Source: Planomonospora parontospora
GTDB taxonomy: Bacteria > Actinomycetota > Actinomycetes > Streptosporangiales > Streptosporangiaceae
Direction: 5' to 3'
Length of the DNA stretch: 64,000 nucleotides
Assembly: GCA_014647935.1 (NCBI GenBank)
Contig: BMQD01000005.1
Coordinates: 310,209-374,208 of the forward strand
The translations under genes and the position numbers were made by a program. Shown here in pieces: positions 15,836-23,132 of the stretch; positions within the stretch are counted from its first letter, which is position 1; each line of letters starts with the position of its first letter. Below the pieces are notes generated by a model, which saw nothing but the letters and a program-made list of their open reading frames with translations, ran no database searches and was not told the DNA's origin.

Positions 15836-15977
15836 ACGCCGCCGCGGCCCGCGTGGTCCTTTCCGCGCGGGTCGCGGCCTGAGGGCCGGTCTCGTGCGGG
15901 AAGCCGCGCGGTCCAGGAAAACCGGCCGCGCCGGCAATCCAGTGGCCGCCGGCGATGAACCTCATTAGCGTGATCGA

Positions 15978-16748
15978 GTGCTCAGCTACAACGATCTCGT
16001 AGATCAAGCCGTTCGAGCATCCGCCCTCGGCTGGGACTTCAGCTGGTCACGCGGCAGAACGATCGGCGGAGAACCGTCCTGGTCCTACACCGAGCGAGCC
16101 TCCGCGCTGCTTCCGACGACGCGGCGACTGCTCGACATGGACACCGGAGGGGGAGAGATCCTGGCCTTTCTGTCTCCGCTGCCCCGCCGTACCGTCGCCA
16201 TGGAGGGGTGGCAGCCCAACGTAGCCGTCGCCGCCGAGCGGCTCAGACCGATGAACGTCCCTGTGCTGGCCGGTACGGCGGATCGCATCCCGGCACGTGA
16301 AGGCGCCTTCGACCTCGTACTCAACAGGCACGGTGCGCTCGACGCGGCCGAAGCGGCGCGCGTTCTGACCGAAGGCGGCCGATTGCTCACGCAGCAGGTG
16401 GGCAGCCGCAATGATCTGGAGCTGAATCTCGCACTGGGAGCACCACCTTCCACGGATCCGAAGAGCTGGACCTTGGCCGTCGCGGAGGAGCGGTTCCGTG
16501 AATGCGGGCTGCATGTCCTGGACGCCCGGGAAGAGATGATCGACTGCGCTTTCCAGGACATCGGCGCCGTGGTCTTCCACCTGCGCGCCGTCTCGTGGCA
16601 GGTCCCTGATTTCGATCACGACCGCTACGAGAAGCCGTTACGCGCTCTTCATGAGCGCATCCGGTCCGAGGGCGCTTTCACCGTCCGGCACCACCGGTTC
16701 CTCATCGAAGCCGAACTCCGCCGCGCCCGAACGGTCATCGGCCGATGA
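15978..16748 (+). CDS. Class I SAM-dependent methyltransferase
   Basis: 256 aa from the GTG at 15978. Motif I appears as LLDMDTGGGEIL, followed by an acidic residue after strand 2 (TVAMEGW), then GAFDLVLNRHGAL (motif II-like) and VLTEGGRLLTQQVG (motif III). The second half, with RAVSWQVPDF and HHRFLIEAEL, resembles small actinobacterial methyltransferases of the Methyltransf_11 group. The substrate cannot be told. Confidence 0.85.
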   Translation: MLSYNDLVDQAVRASALGWDFSWSRGRTIGGEPSWSYTERASALLPTTRRLLDMDTGGGEILAFLSPLPRRTVAMEGWQPNVAVAAERLRPMNVPVLAGTADRIPAREGAFDLVLNRHGALDAAEAARVLTEGGRLLTQQVGSRNDLELNLALGAPPSTDPKSWTLAVAEERFRECGLHVLDAREEMIDCAFQDIGAVVFHLRAVSWQVPDFDHDRYEKPLRALHERIRSEGAFTVRHHRFLIEAELRRARTVIGR

Positions 16749-16787
16749 CCTGCCCGTGAGCGCTCGCGCCCCGATCCCCCGTCGCCG

Positions 16788-18842
16788 ATGATGGACGGCA
16801 TGACGGAGACGCCCTCTGTGCCACCGGGGACCGGGCCGCTCGCGCCGGAGTTCTCCGGGATCGACCCGGCGCTGATGAACGGCTTCATCACCGAGCTGGA
16901 GCGGGCCGGGCAGGTGATCGCCGAACAGGCCGAGAACATCCGCCGGGAGTTGGCCGCCGTCGACCTGCCCGCCGCCGGGCTCGCCCCCATCCGGGAGATC
17001 GGAGGCTGGGCCGAGCAGCAGGTGCCCAGGCTCCGCCAGCGAGTGGCGACCATCACGGCCCCCGGACCGGAGATCCCCGGGATGATCGGCACGGGACTGC
17101 GGCCCTACCAGGAGGCGTCGCTGCTCTCCCCCGCCGAGGCGCGGCGGCAGGGCACCGAGCTGGGCGAGCGGTTCGCCGCCATCGACCCGGACGAGTTCCG
17201 GTTCGCCGGGCCGTACGCCTCCGAGAAGATCGCCGCGGTGTTCGAGGAGCTGAAGGCACACCGGCACGACGCCGGCTTCACCGCCGCGTTCTTCGCCGCA
17301 CTCGGCCCGGCCGGGATCCGCCGGGTGGACGCCGCGCTGCGCCGGTTGCCCGACGACGAGCGGTCCGACGCGCTCCGCACGGCCGGTACGGCCTTCGCCA
17401 CCGCGGTCGGCGGAGGGGCGGAGGTGCCCGGGTTCGCGGCGGTGATGAAGGCCGCGGAGAAGGCGATGACCGGGACTGCCGGAGACGCCGAGGATGTGGA
17501 GGCGGTCGCGGCGCTGCTGAGCCACGGGGACTATCCGGATGCGTGGCTGGCCGGGCTCGCCGCGCCCGCGCTGCGGTCCGGCAGCCGGATCGGTGGCTCG
17601 GCCCTGGCGGGATTGCTCAACGCGCTGGGGAACAATCCCGCCGCGGCCCGCCTGGCGATCGGTTCGGCGGCCCGCTTCGGACCCGACCCGGATCCGCCGA
17701 CCGTCGCCCTGCCCTTCGGGCGGCTTCAGGGATCCCCGGAGAAGTGGGACGACCGGCCGGAGCTGGCCGCGTTCCTGAAGGACCTCAACGAGCGGACGAT
17801 GGGGATCCCGGAGACGGCGGGCGCCTTCGGGCGGCTTCTGGCCGCGGCCTCCGGCGCCTACGACGAGCAGGACGGAAAGCACGGTCAGGAGGCGGCGTTC
17901 TTCGCCTACACCGTGATGACCGAGGCGGACGGGTGGCGGCTGAACGACGCGACCCGGATCCACCTGGCGGAGATCGCGGGCTCGTACGCCACGGAGATCA
18001 CCCTGGGCGCCAACCTCAACGACGCCGACGTGGCGAAGGACAGCGCCATGCGGACGACTCCCGGCCTGTTCGAGTGGACACCGCCGCCGGGACTGCGCGG
18101 CGCCTTCCGGTTGAGTCCGGAGGACACCTTCCGCTTCATGACCACCTTCGCGGGCGACGCCGACGCGCGGCTCCGCTTCGATCAGGGCATGGACGCGTTC
18201 CTCCACCGGGTTCTCCCGCAGGCGGCGAGCGCCGCCAGGAGCAGTGGAACCCCGGTTCCATTGGACAACCTGTTCACGGCCCTGGGCAACGTCCGGGGCA
18301 CCGAGGTGGCCGCCGCCGTGCGGGTGCTCAAACCCGGAGACGAGGGCTCCGAGACCGCGGAGGACGCGGAGAGCTTCCTGGCGGGCGGTGTCATGGGCGT
18401 CGTCGGGCTGCTCTCTCCGTTCTCCGCCATCCCCAGGACCTGGACGGCCTTGTCCACCGGGGTCTCCGGCTACTACACCTACGGTCGGGGTCCGGAGGAG
18501 CAGGTGAAGAAGCTCCTGGAGTCGGATGAGGCGAAGACGCTGGGGCGACGTCACGAGACGGTGCGGCTTCTCATAGAGCAGGGGTTCGTCCCGAAGGTTC
18601 CTCCGGCCGGGGCCATCGCCGATCCGAAGGGCGGCCTGCGCCCGTTCGAGGAGATTCTCAAGCAGGGCACGGCGGGGGTGAAGGCCCTCGACCAGTGGTT
18701 GGTCGACAACGGCTTGGGGAAGGGTGATCTCCTCTCCCTCGGCGAGATGACCGCACGGCAGGCCAAGAACTTCAACGGCGCCAGCGGGGAGTCTTACACC
18801 CGAGGGAGAAGCCATGCGGACCCGCAGGTCACGACCGACTGA
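16788..18842 (+). CDS. Large helical protein with WXG-like N-terminal region (DUF6571-like)
   Basis: 684 aa; ATGs at 16788, 16791 and 16800 are possible. Residues about 20-95 look like a WXG100-type helical hairpin (LMNGFITELERAGQVIAEQAENI, later IGGWAEQQV). The rest is helical with repeated F-A-LGP motifs (FTAAFFAALGPAGIRRVDAAL), which I associate with DUF6571. No signal peptide, as expected for type VII substrates. A second WXG100-like protein is encoded at 19372. Its stop overlaps the convergent lipoprotein gene by 14 bp. A secreted or surface role is inferred from the domain only. Confidence 0.7.
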   Translation: MMDGMTETPSVPPGTGPLAPEFSGIDPALMNGFITELERAGQVIAEQAENIRRELAAVDLPAAGLAPIREIGGWAEQQVPRLRQRVATITAPGPEIPGMIGTGLRPYQEASLLSPAEARRQGTELGERFAAIDPDEFRFAGPYASEKIAAVFEELKAHRHDAGFTAAFFAALGPAGIRRVDAALRRLPDDERSDALRTAGTAFATAVGGGAEVPGFAAVMKAAEKAMTGTAGDAEDVEAVAALLSHGDYPDAWLAGLAAPALRSGSRIGGSALAGLLNALGNNPAAARLAIGSAARFGPDPDPPTVALPFGRLQGSPEKWDDRPELAAFLKDLNERTMGIPETAGAFGRLLAAASGAYDEQDGKHGQEAAFFAYTVMTEADGWRLNDATRIHLAEIAGSYATEITLGANLNDADVAKDSAMRTTPGLFEWTPPPGLRGAFRLSPEDTFRFMTTFAGDADARLRFDQGMDAFLHRVLPQAASAARSSGTPVPLDNLFTALGNVRGTEVAAAVRVLKPGDEGSETAEDAESFLAGGVMGVVGLLSPFSAIPRTWTALSTGVSGYYTYGRGPEEQVKKLLESDEAKTLGRRHETVRLLIEQGFVPKVPPAGAIADPKGGLRPFEEILKQGTAGVKALDQWLVDNGLGKGDLLSLGEMTARQAKNFNGASGESYTRGRSHADPQVTTD

Positions 18843-19278
18843 GGCACTGGGTCTCGCCTCGTGCGGAGTATCGGCCCTTCGCGGACTCCAGAATGACCAC
18901 TGTCCTTGTGGGCTCGTTCTCCATGTGGACTATCGCCCCCGTGCTCTCGGTTATTTTGTAATCGGCGATATCGCCCAGCGTGCTTATCATCATGACGTTC
19001 AGTGTGTAAGGCGCTGACCCCTGATAGGAATCCGGTGCCGTTGCGGCGAAGGTGCGTTTGGCCTTGCCGTCGCCGCAGGGGATGTCCTTGCCGCCGGGAT
19101 CGGTGACCTGCACGTTCTGGGCGCTCACCTCGTCGAGCAGCTTCAGAATGTGCGTCTTGAGGGTCGCGCCGGCCTCGGCCGCCGTCGGTTCCCTCTCACC
19201 GCAGCCCGCCACGGCCAGAGCGGCCATCAGGAGTGTCACGCCGAGCCGTACGGCAGGGCTTCGGCTGGAACGGGGCAT
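18829..19278 (-). CDS. Lipoprotein, 149 aa
   Basis: Start at the ATG at 19278, which is preceded by GGAGGA, rather than the longer open frame. The product has a classical lipoprotein signal: basic MPRSSRS, a hydrophobic stretch, and the lipobox LAVAGC. The mature part is about 125 residues with two conserved-looking Cys (IPCGDG and TQCLSRS) that may form a disulfide. It lies between the WXG-like genes, on the opposite strand. Function unknown. Confidence 0.8.
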   Translation of the reverse strand: MPRSSRSPAVRLGVTLLMAALAVAGCGEREPTAAEAGATLKTHILKLLDEVSAQNVQVTDPGGKDIPCGDGKAKRTFAATAPDSYQGSAPYTLNVMMISTLGDIADYKITESTGAIVHMENEPTRTVVILESAKGRYSARGETQCLSRS

Positions 19279-19371
19279 TGGAATATCCTCCAAAGAGCTG
19301 GCCGTCTGAGCGCACCATCTCATATCGTCCGGGAGAGCGCGCAAGCCGTTCCAAGGAGAAAGGGGAAGCGT

Positions 19372-19662
19372 TTGGCCCCCGAACCATCGGATATGGCCTC
19401 CAACTCCCGCAGGGAGGAATTGTTGCGGGCGCTGACGAAGGTGCGCATGCACGCGGCGCGGCTGGAAGCGGCCCTGGATCCGGCGCATGCGGCGTTCACC
19501 GGCAAGGCGGTCTGGACGGGTCCGACGGCGCGGGCCTTCACCGAGGAGCTGACCGGGCGCAGAGCACGGCTGCGGACGCTCACCCGGCGGATCGTCGAGG
19601 ATTTGGAGGACGAGCTGCGGGCCGTCCCCGAGAACACGGCCCGGCCCTCGGCCGCGCGGTGA
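19372..19662 (+). CDS. WXG100-like small helical protein, 96 aa
   Basis: TTG at 19372 is favoured because AGGAGAAAGGGG lies directly upstream; the next ATG at 19393 has no ribosome binding site. The protein is a helical hairpin with the turn motif VWTGPTARAF, which is W-x-G, and flanking heptad-like Leu and Ala positions, the length and pattern of ESX/WXG100 secreted proteins. No ESX secretion genes are in the window. Together with the 684-aa WXG-like protein it forms a small putative secreted set. Confidence 0.7.
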   Translation: MAPEPSDMASNSRREELLRALTKVRMHAARLEAALDPAHAAFTGKAVWTGPTARAFTEELTGRRARLRTLTRRIVEDLEDELRAVPENTARPSAAR

Positions 19663-19748
19663 GGTCCACCGAACACGCTCACCGTACCGCCACGCTGCTC
19701 GCTGCCCGGCGATAGGCGCATCCGCGGCACGGACGCGACAGGCGAGGC

Positions 19749-20489
19749 TCAGCTGATGGGCAGCACGTAGACGAACTCGGTGCGGTCCCCGGCGGCGACG
19801 ATGTCGGCCGTCTCCACCGGCCGGTCGTCGGTGAAGTACGTCCGGCGCAACACGGTCACGACCGCGCCGGTCGCGATGCCGAGATCCCGGGCCTCCTCCA
19901 CCGTCGCCCCTCGGGAGGACAGCGCCTCGCGGCGGTGCGTCACGGTTACGCCGATCACGGCCATCCGGTCCCTGACCCCGCGGCCGCCATGGGGACCGTC
20001 CTCCGGGAAGGCGATCGGTGTTCCCCTGGTCAGTTCGTACGGCTCCCAGGAGACGGCGCGCTGCACCGGCTCGTCGTCGGCGGTGTAGACGTAGACGGTC
20101 CGCATGACCGGATCGCCTTCAGCGATACCGAGACGTCGCGCCACCTCAGCCGTTGCGGCATCGGATCGGCTGTGAGCCCGCCATCTCGGCGTCTTGCCCT
20201 GGGTCTCCATGTCACCGGCGAACGGCGAGCCGCCGCGCACCTCGCGATGCCGTTCCCGCGACAGCTGCAGCCGCTCGCGGGGTGGCAGTACATACGCTCC
20301 GGCTCCCGGGCGGGATTCCACCAGGCCCTCGGTGACGAGGACGCTCAGCGCCTTGATCGCGACAGCGGCCGACACCTTGTACTGCTTGTTGATCTGCTCC
20401 CGGGTCGGGATCTGGGACCCGGCTGGAAACTCTCCGGACTGGATGCGTCGTCGCAGGTCATCGGCGACCTGAACGTACAGATACGCCAT
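19749..20489 (-). CDS. GntR-family regulator with UTRA domain (HutC subfamily)
   Basis: 246 aa from the ATG at 20489 (MAYLYVQVADDLRRRI); the frame is open to 20564 but the shorter start matches the family. Residues 5-70 are the GntR winged helix (PTREQINKQYKVSAAVAIKALSVL-type pattern) and residues 95-240 the UTRA effector domain. Two identical palindromes lie 70-100 bp upstream and are the likely operators, so it probably represses itself and perhaps the genes at 20765. Regulators of this type also control transfer genes of actinomycete integrative elements. Confidence 0.88.
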   Translation of the reverse strand: MAYLYVQVADDLRRRIQSGEFPAGSQIPTREQINKQYKVSAAVAIKALSVLVTEGLVESRPGAGAYVLPPRERLQLSRERHREVRGGSPFAGDMETQGKTPRWRAHSRSDAATAEVARRLGIAEGDPVMRTVYVYTADDEPVQRAVSWEPYELTRGTPIAFPEDGPHGGRGVRDRMAVIGVTVTHRREALSSRGATVEEARDLGIATGAVVTVLRRTYFTDDRPVETADIVAAGDRTEFVYVLPIS

Positions 20490-20557
20490 CCCACGCCCCA
20501 GAGCTCGCTCCTCAATCTGCCCGAACAGCTTGACCACTCGCACACAACAGAGGCAAG

Positions 20558-20589
20558 CTGTCATGACAGCGACCTATCTGTCATGACAG
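20558..20589. promoter_or_regulatory. Two tandem GntR operators
   Basis: Two identical palindromes CTGTCATGACAG at 20558-20569 and 20578-20589 have centres 20 bp apart, about two helical turns, so two dimers can bind the same face. They sit in the divergent region between the GntR gene and the operon at 20765. The symmetry and doubling are strong evidence for a real operator. Confidence 0.8.
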
Positions 20590-20702
20590 CTTGGGCCTTC
20601 CTGAACGGTGGCCGTGAACTGTTCGCATCCCTTTCGGGAGGCTTGTGGGAGCCGCACCGTGACTTCTCGCCGATCCGTCGGCCCGAACCCCCCACATAAG
20701 CC

Positions 20703-20738
20703 GGGCCCGGCAGGCGCTCGCAACGCCGTACCGGGCCC
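20703..20738 (+). terminator. Leader hairpin, possible attenuator
   Basis: GGGCCCGG (20703-20710) pairs with CCGGGCCC (20731-20738), and an inner GGCG/CGCC pair extends the stem. It lies in the leader of the gene at 20765, 27 bp before its start. It could terminate leader transcripts or limit readthrough. Confidence 0.45.
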
Positions 20739-20764
20739 TTGATCAGGAATCGAGGTCCTGACCC

Positions 20765-21484
20765 ATGCGACACCTTAACCCTCCGGACGCCGGGGAAGAG
20801 CCCGTCTGCGGGCCCTGCTTCTCCGCCTCCCGGCCGCCGCTGCCGATGGGCTGTGCGGTCTGCGGGCATCCGCCGTACGACCACGGGTGCCTGCACGTCG
20901 ACGAACACGACTACCAGGCGCCCTCCGGTGCGCAGATCCGCGCCCGCCAGGACCTGATCCGCGCCGCCCGGCTGGACGAGCAGGGCATGCCCGCGACCGC
21001 TTGGGTGCGGCCGAGCATGTGCGTGCCGGTGGCCGCCGAGGAGGCGCCGGTCGAGGAGGTGCCGGCCGTGCCCGTGCCCCGTACGGCCGAGCCCGCCCCA
21101 CAGGCGGCGCCCCGGCCGCCCGTCCATGGTGAGCCGGTGTGGCACCAGGTCGAGTCGCAGACGACGTTCCGGCCGCCCGTCCCGGCTGGACCGGTGTGGC
21201 GCCCGGTCGAGCCGCGGGAGGCGCGCGCGGTACGGCTGGCGCGGGCCCGCGTCCCGGCGGCCCTGCAGCGGGCCCGAGCCCGGGCGGCGACCGTCCGCTC
21301 CCGGCCGCTCCGACCGGCCTCCGACGTCGGCCGTCCGATTCCCGGTGGGCCGCTGCCTCGCGGTGCGGGCCGGCTGCGGGCCGGCTGCGGCCCGGTGAGC
21401 CCGCCGCCCACCAAACGGTTTCCCGGCTATCGGACCCGCCCGGACCCGCCGGGTGGCGGCCGCCGTACGAGGCCGCGGGGGTGA
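20765..21484 (+). CDS. Hypothetical protein with N-terminal Cys/His cluster, 239 aa
   Basis: ATG at 20765. The first 50 residues hold a Cys/His pattern that could bind zinc: CGPC, then CAVCGHPPYDHGCLHVDEHDY. The rest is Pro-, Arg- and Ala-rich and looks disordered, with two imperfect repeats around GEPVWHQVES and AGPVWRPVEP. Only 4 bp separate it from the next gene (21489). The leader carries the paired GntR operators and a hairpin. A GntR gene followed by small genes like these is common in actinomycete mobile elements. Unknown function. Confidence 0.65.
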   Translation: MRHLNPPDAGEEPVCGPCFSASRPPLPMGCAVCGHPPYDHGCLHVDEHDYQAPSGAQIRARQDLIRAARLDEQGMPATAWVRPSMCVPVAAEEAPVEEVPAVPVPRTAEPAPQAAPRPPVHGEPVWHQVESQTTFRPPVPAGPVWRPVEPREARAVRLARARVPAALQRARARAATVRSRPLRPASDVGRPIPGGPLPRGAGRLRAGCGPVSPPPTKRFPGYRTRPDPPGGGRRTRPRG

Positions 21485-21488
21485 ACGG

Positions 21489-21698
21489 ATGACGCGGCAG
21501 GAGCAGGCCGAGCTCGCCGAGTTGCTGCGCCACTCCTGGCCCGGCTGGACGATCTGGCGTACGGGCCGTACCTGGTACGCCACCGGGTGCGCGGTGCCGG
21601 GCTGTCGGAGCAGGCGGACGCTGCACGCCCTGGGCTTGATCCGGCTGTGCGAGCGGTTGCGCGAGGAGAAGGCTCGGACGCGGAAGGGGACGGCATGA
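21489..21698 (+). CDS. Small basic protein, 69 aa
   Basis: ATG at 21489, 4 bp after the previous gene, so translationally linked. The product contains a short amphipathic start (EQAELAELLRHSWPGWTIWR), a possible Cys pair (GCAVPGC) and a Lys/Arg-rich C-terminus. It resembles small proteins found directly downstream of GntR regulators in actinomycetes. Function unknown. Confidence 0.65.
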   Translation: MTRQEQAELAELLRHSWPGWTIWRTGRTWYATGCAVPGCRSRRTLHALGLIRLCERLREEKARTRKGTA

Positions 21699-21731
21699 CC
21701 GCTGTAGGTGATCTCGGTAGAGTGGCCCGCC

Positions 21732-22124
21732 ATGGGCGTTCTCGTCGACTACTTCACCGCGGACTCCGAGCAGTCCGCCCGGCTGGTCCTGCCTGTTGGA
21801 CCGGCGGGAGCGAACCTGCCGTATGTCGACTGCAAGGGGTGGCTGGACGGGCTCGACACACTGGCGGCCGAGCTCAGCGGACGTGACCTCAGCGAGTTCG
21901 GTGACAGTGAGGTCATCGCCGACGACGGCGAATCGGCGGGCGTGGAGCGGGAGGCGCCCGAAACCGTGGCCGCGCTGGCGGCTGTAGCCGACGCTCGATT
22001 GCGTGAGTACGCGGACGAGGAACTGCTCGACGAGTTCGAGATCGAGCGCATCACGGCCCTGCGGGAGCTGGCGCGTGAGGCGGTACGGCTCGGCCGGGGG
22101 ATGTATCGCTGGGCGTGCGCCTGA
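21732..22124 (+). CDS. Hypothetical acidic protein, 130 aa
   Basis: ATG at 21732. The product opens MGVLVDYFTADSEQSARLVLPV and is acidic and helical in its second half (LLDEFEIERITALRELAREAV). No signal peptide or membrane helix. Its last 74 bp overlap the convergent pentapeptide-repeat gene, a long overlap, so one of the two ends may be shorter in practice. Not recognised; possibly an immunity-type or regulatory protein. Confidence 0.6.
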   Translation: MGVLVDYFTADSEQSARLVLPVGPAGANLPYVDCKGWLDGLDTLAAELSGRDLSEFGDSEVIADDGESAGVEREAPETVAALAAVADARLREYADEELLDEFEIERITALRELAREAVRLGRGMYRWACA

Positions 22125-22944
22125 GCGCTTCGAACAGCTCCTCGCGGAGTGCGGACGGGAGCTTCCGCCCCATGTCGAGCGGGCTGACGAGCGCCTGGTC
22201 GTCGTTCTGCTCCACGGCGAGGTCGGCGAGAAACTCCAAGCTGAAGCGGGCCATCTCCCGGTGGCGCGGGTCCGGCCAGTGCTCCACCAGGGGCAGCACT
22301 GCTTCCACTCGTTCGCTGATCCGGTCGAGGAGCGCGTAGCCGGGCAGGCCGGGAAAGCGCTGCGCTCGGAGATCGATGTGGTGGAAGGCCACGTAGTCGA
22401 GTTCGGCACCGGTGAAGTCGTTGCCGGTGAAGTCGTTGTGGTCCCGGCCCAGCACGGCCTGGTCATGGTCGTCCGGACGGCCCCAGAAGTTGATGTTCCG
22501 TACTCGGCCGCGGAAGACGCAGTCGACGAACTCGGCCTCGGACGTGAATGTCTGGCCGTGCAGCCGGGACCGGTCGAACAGGCATCTCTCGAAGCGGACG
22601 TTGCCGAAGAAGGTGGACGGCGCGAGACGGGTACGTCGGAAGGTGCAGTCGCGGAAGACCGACTGCGGCCAGCCGGCGTCGTGCACGCCGGTGAGCCCCA
22701 GTGACAGCCCCTCGAAGGCGACGCCGGAGAAGTCGCACCTTTCGAACGTGCTGTCGTGGACACTGAAGCCGGCGAACCGCATTCCGGAGAAGTCGACGTT
22801 CACCAGTAGTGCCCGGTCGAAGGTCACCTCGGACACCCCAGGAGGCAGATCGAACCGCTGATCGAGGAGTTCACCGCGGGCGATCCACGCCGACCGCCAC
22901 TCCTCCGGGCTTGGCCGGAGACTGAACTGCTCGGACGTGCTCAC
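22051..22944 (-). CDS. Pentapeptide-repeat-like protein, 297 aa
   Basis: ATG at 22944. Residues about 30-185 show the A/C-[DN]-[LF]-x-x pattern of pentapeptide repeats in loose form: VNVDFSGMRFAGFSV, STFERCDFSGVAFEGLSL, FRDCTFRRTRLA, VRFERCLFDRSRL. This builds a right-handed quadrilateral helix, used in DNA-mimic or structural roles. The C-terminal 100 residues (ERVEAVLPLVEHWPDPRH...) are helical and not part of the repeat. Overlaps the convergent gene at 21732 by 74 bp. Confidence 0.75.
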   Translation of the reverse strand: MSTSEQFSLRPSPEEWRSAWIARGELLDQRFDLPPGVSEVTFDRALLVNVDFSGMRFAGFSVHDSTFERCDFSGVAFEGLSLGLTGVHDAGWPQSVFRDCTFRRTRLAPSTFFGNVRFERCLFDRSRLHGQTFTSEAEFVDCVFRGRVRNINFWGRPDDHDQAVLGRDHNDFTGNDFTGAELDYVAFHHIDLRAQRFPGLPGYALLDRISERVEAVLPLVEHWPDPRHREMARFSLEFLADLAVEQNDDQALVSPLDMGRKLPSALREELFEALRRTPSDTSPGRAVPPHAPAPAGP

Positions 22945-23132
22945 ACCGACCAGCTGCCGAGGCCGGGCGTGAGTCGGGTGTCCGAGGAGCGCCTCGCCGT
23001 GAAAGAACCGGGAGAAGCGCTGTCCTCTGAAAGGGCGAGATCACGCATGCGCGGAGTCTTGCAGTTCAATCCGACAAAAGCCGGTCGTTTCGGTATCGAA
23101 AGGGCCCGTCTGATCCGAACCTCGAACAGCTC
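22945..23132. other. Intergenic region
   Basis: 188 bp between two minus-strand genes. I see no gene or clear hairpin. It contains the leader of the pentapeptide-repeat gene. Confidence 0.3.

Noticed and set aside
13627-15882. Very long open frames opposite or out of frame with real genes (for example 12065-14728 on the minus strand, 13627-15882 plus, 16638-18815 minus, 20775-22763 minus, 33540-35777 plus)
   Set aside because: They are low-complexity Arg/Pro/Gly/Ala-rich translations produced by high GC content opposite well-supported genes, with no family motifs.
12065-16748. Natural-product biosynthetic cluster
   Set aside because: Reductase, MFS exporter, LysR and methyltransferase sit together, but no core biosynthetic gene (PKS, NRPS, terpene synthase, RiPP enzyme) is present.
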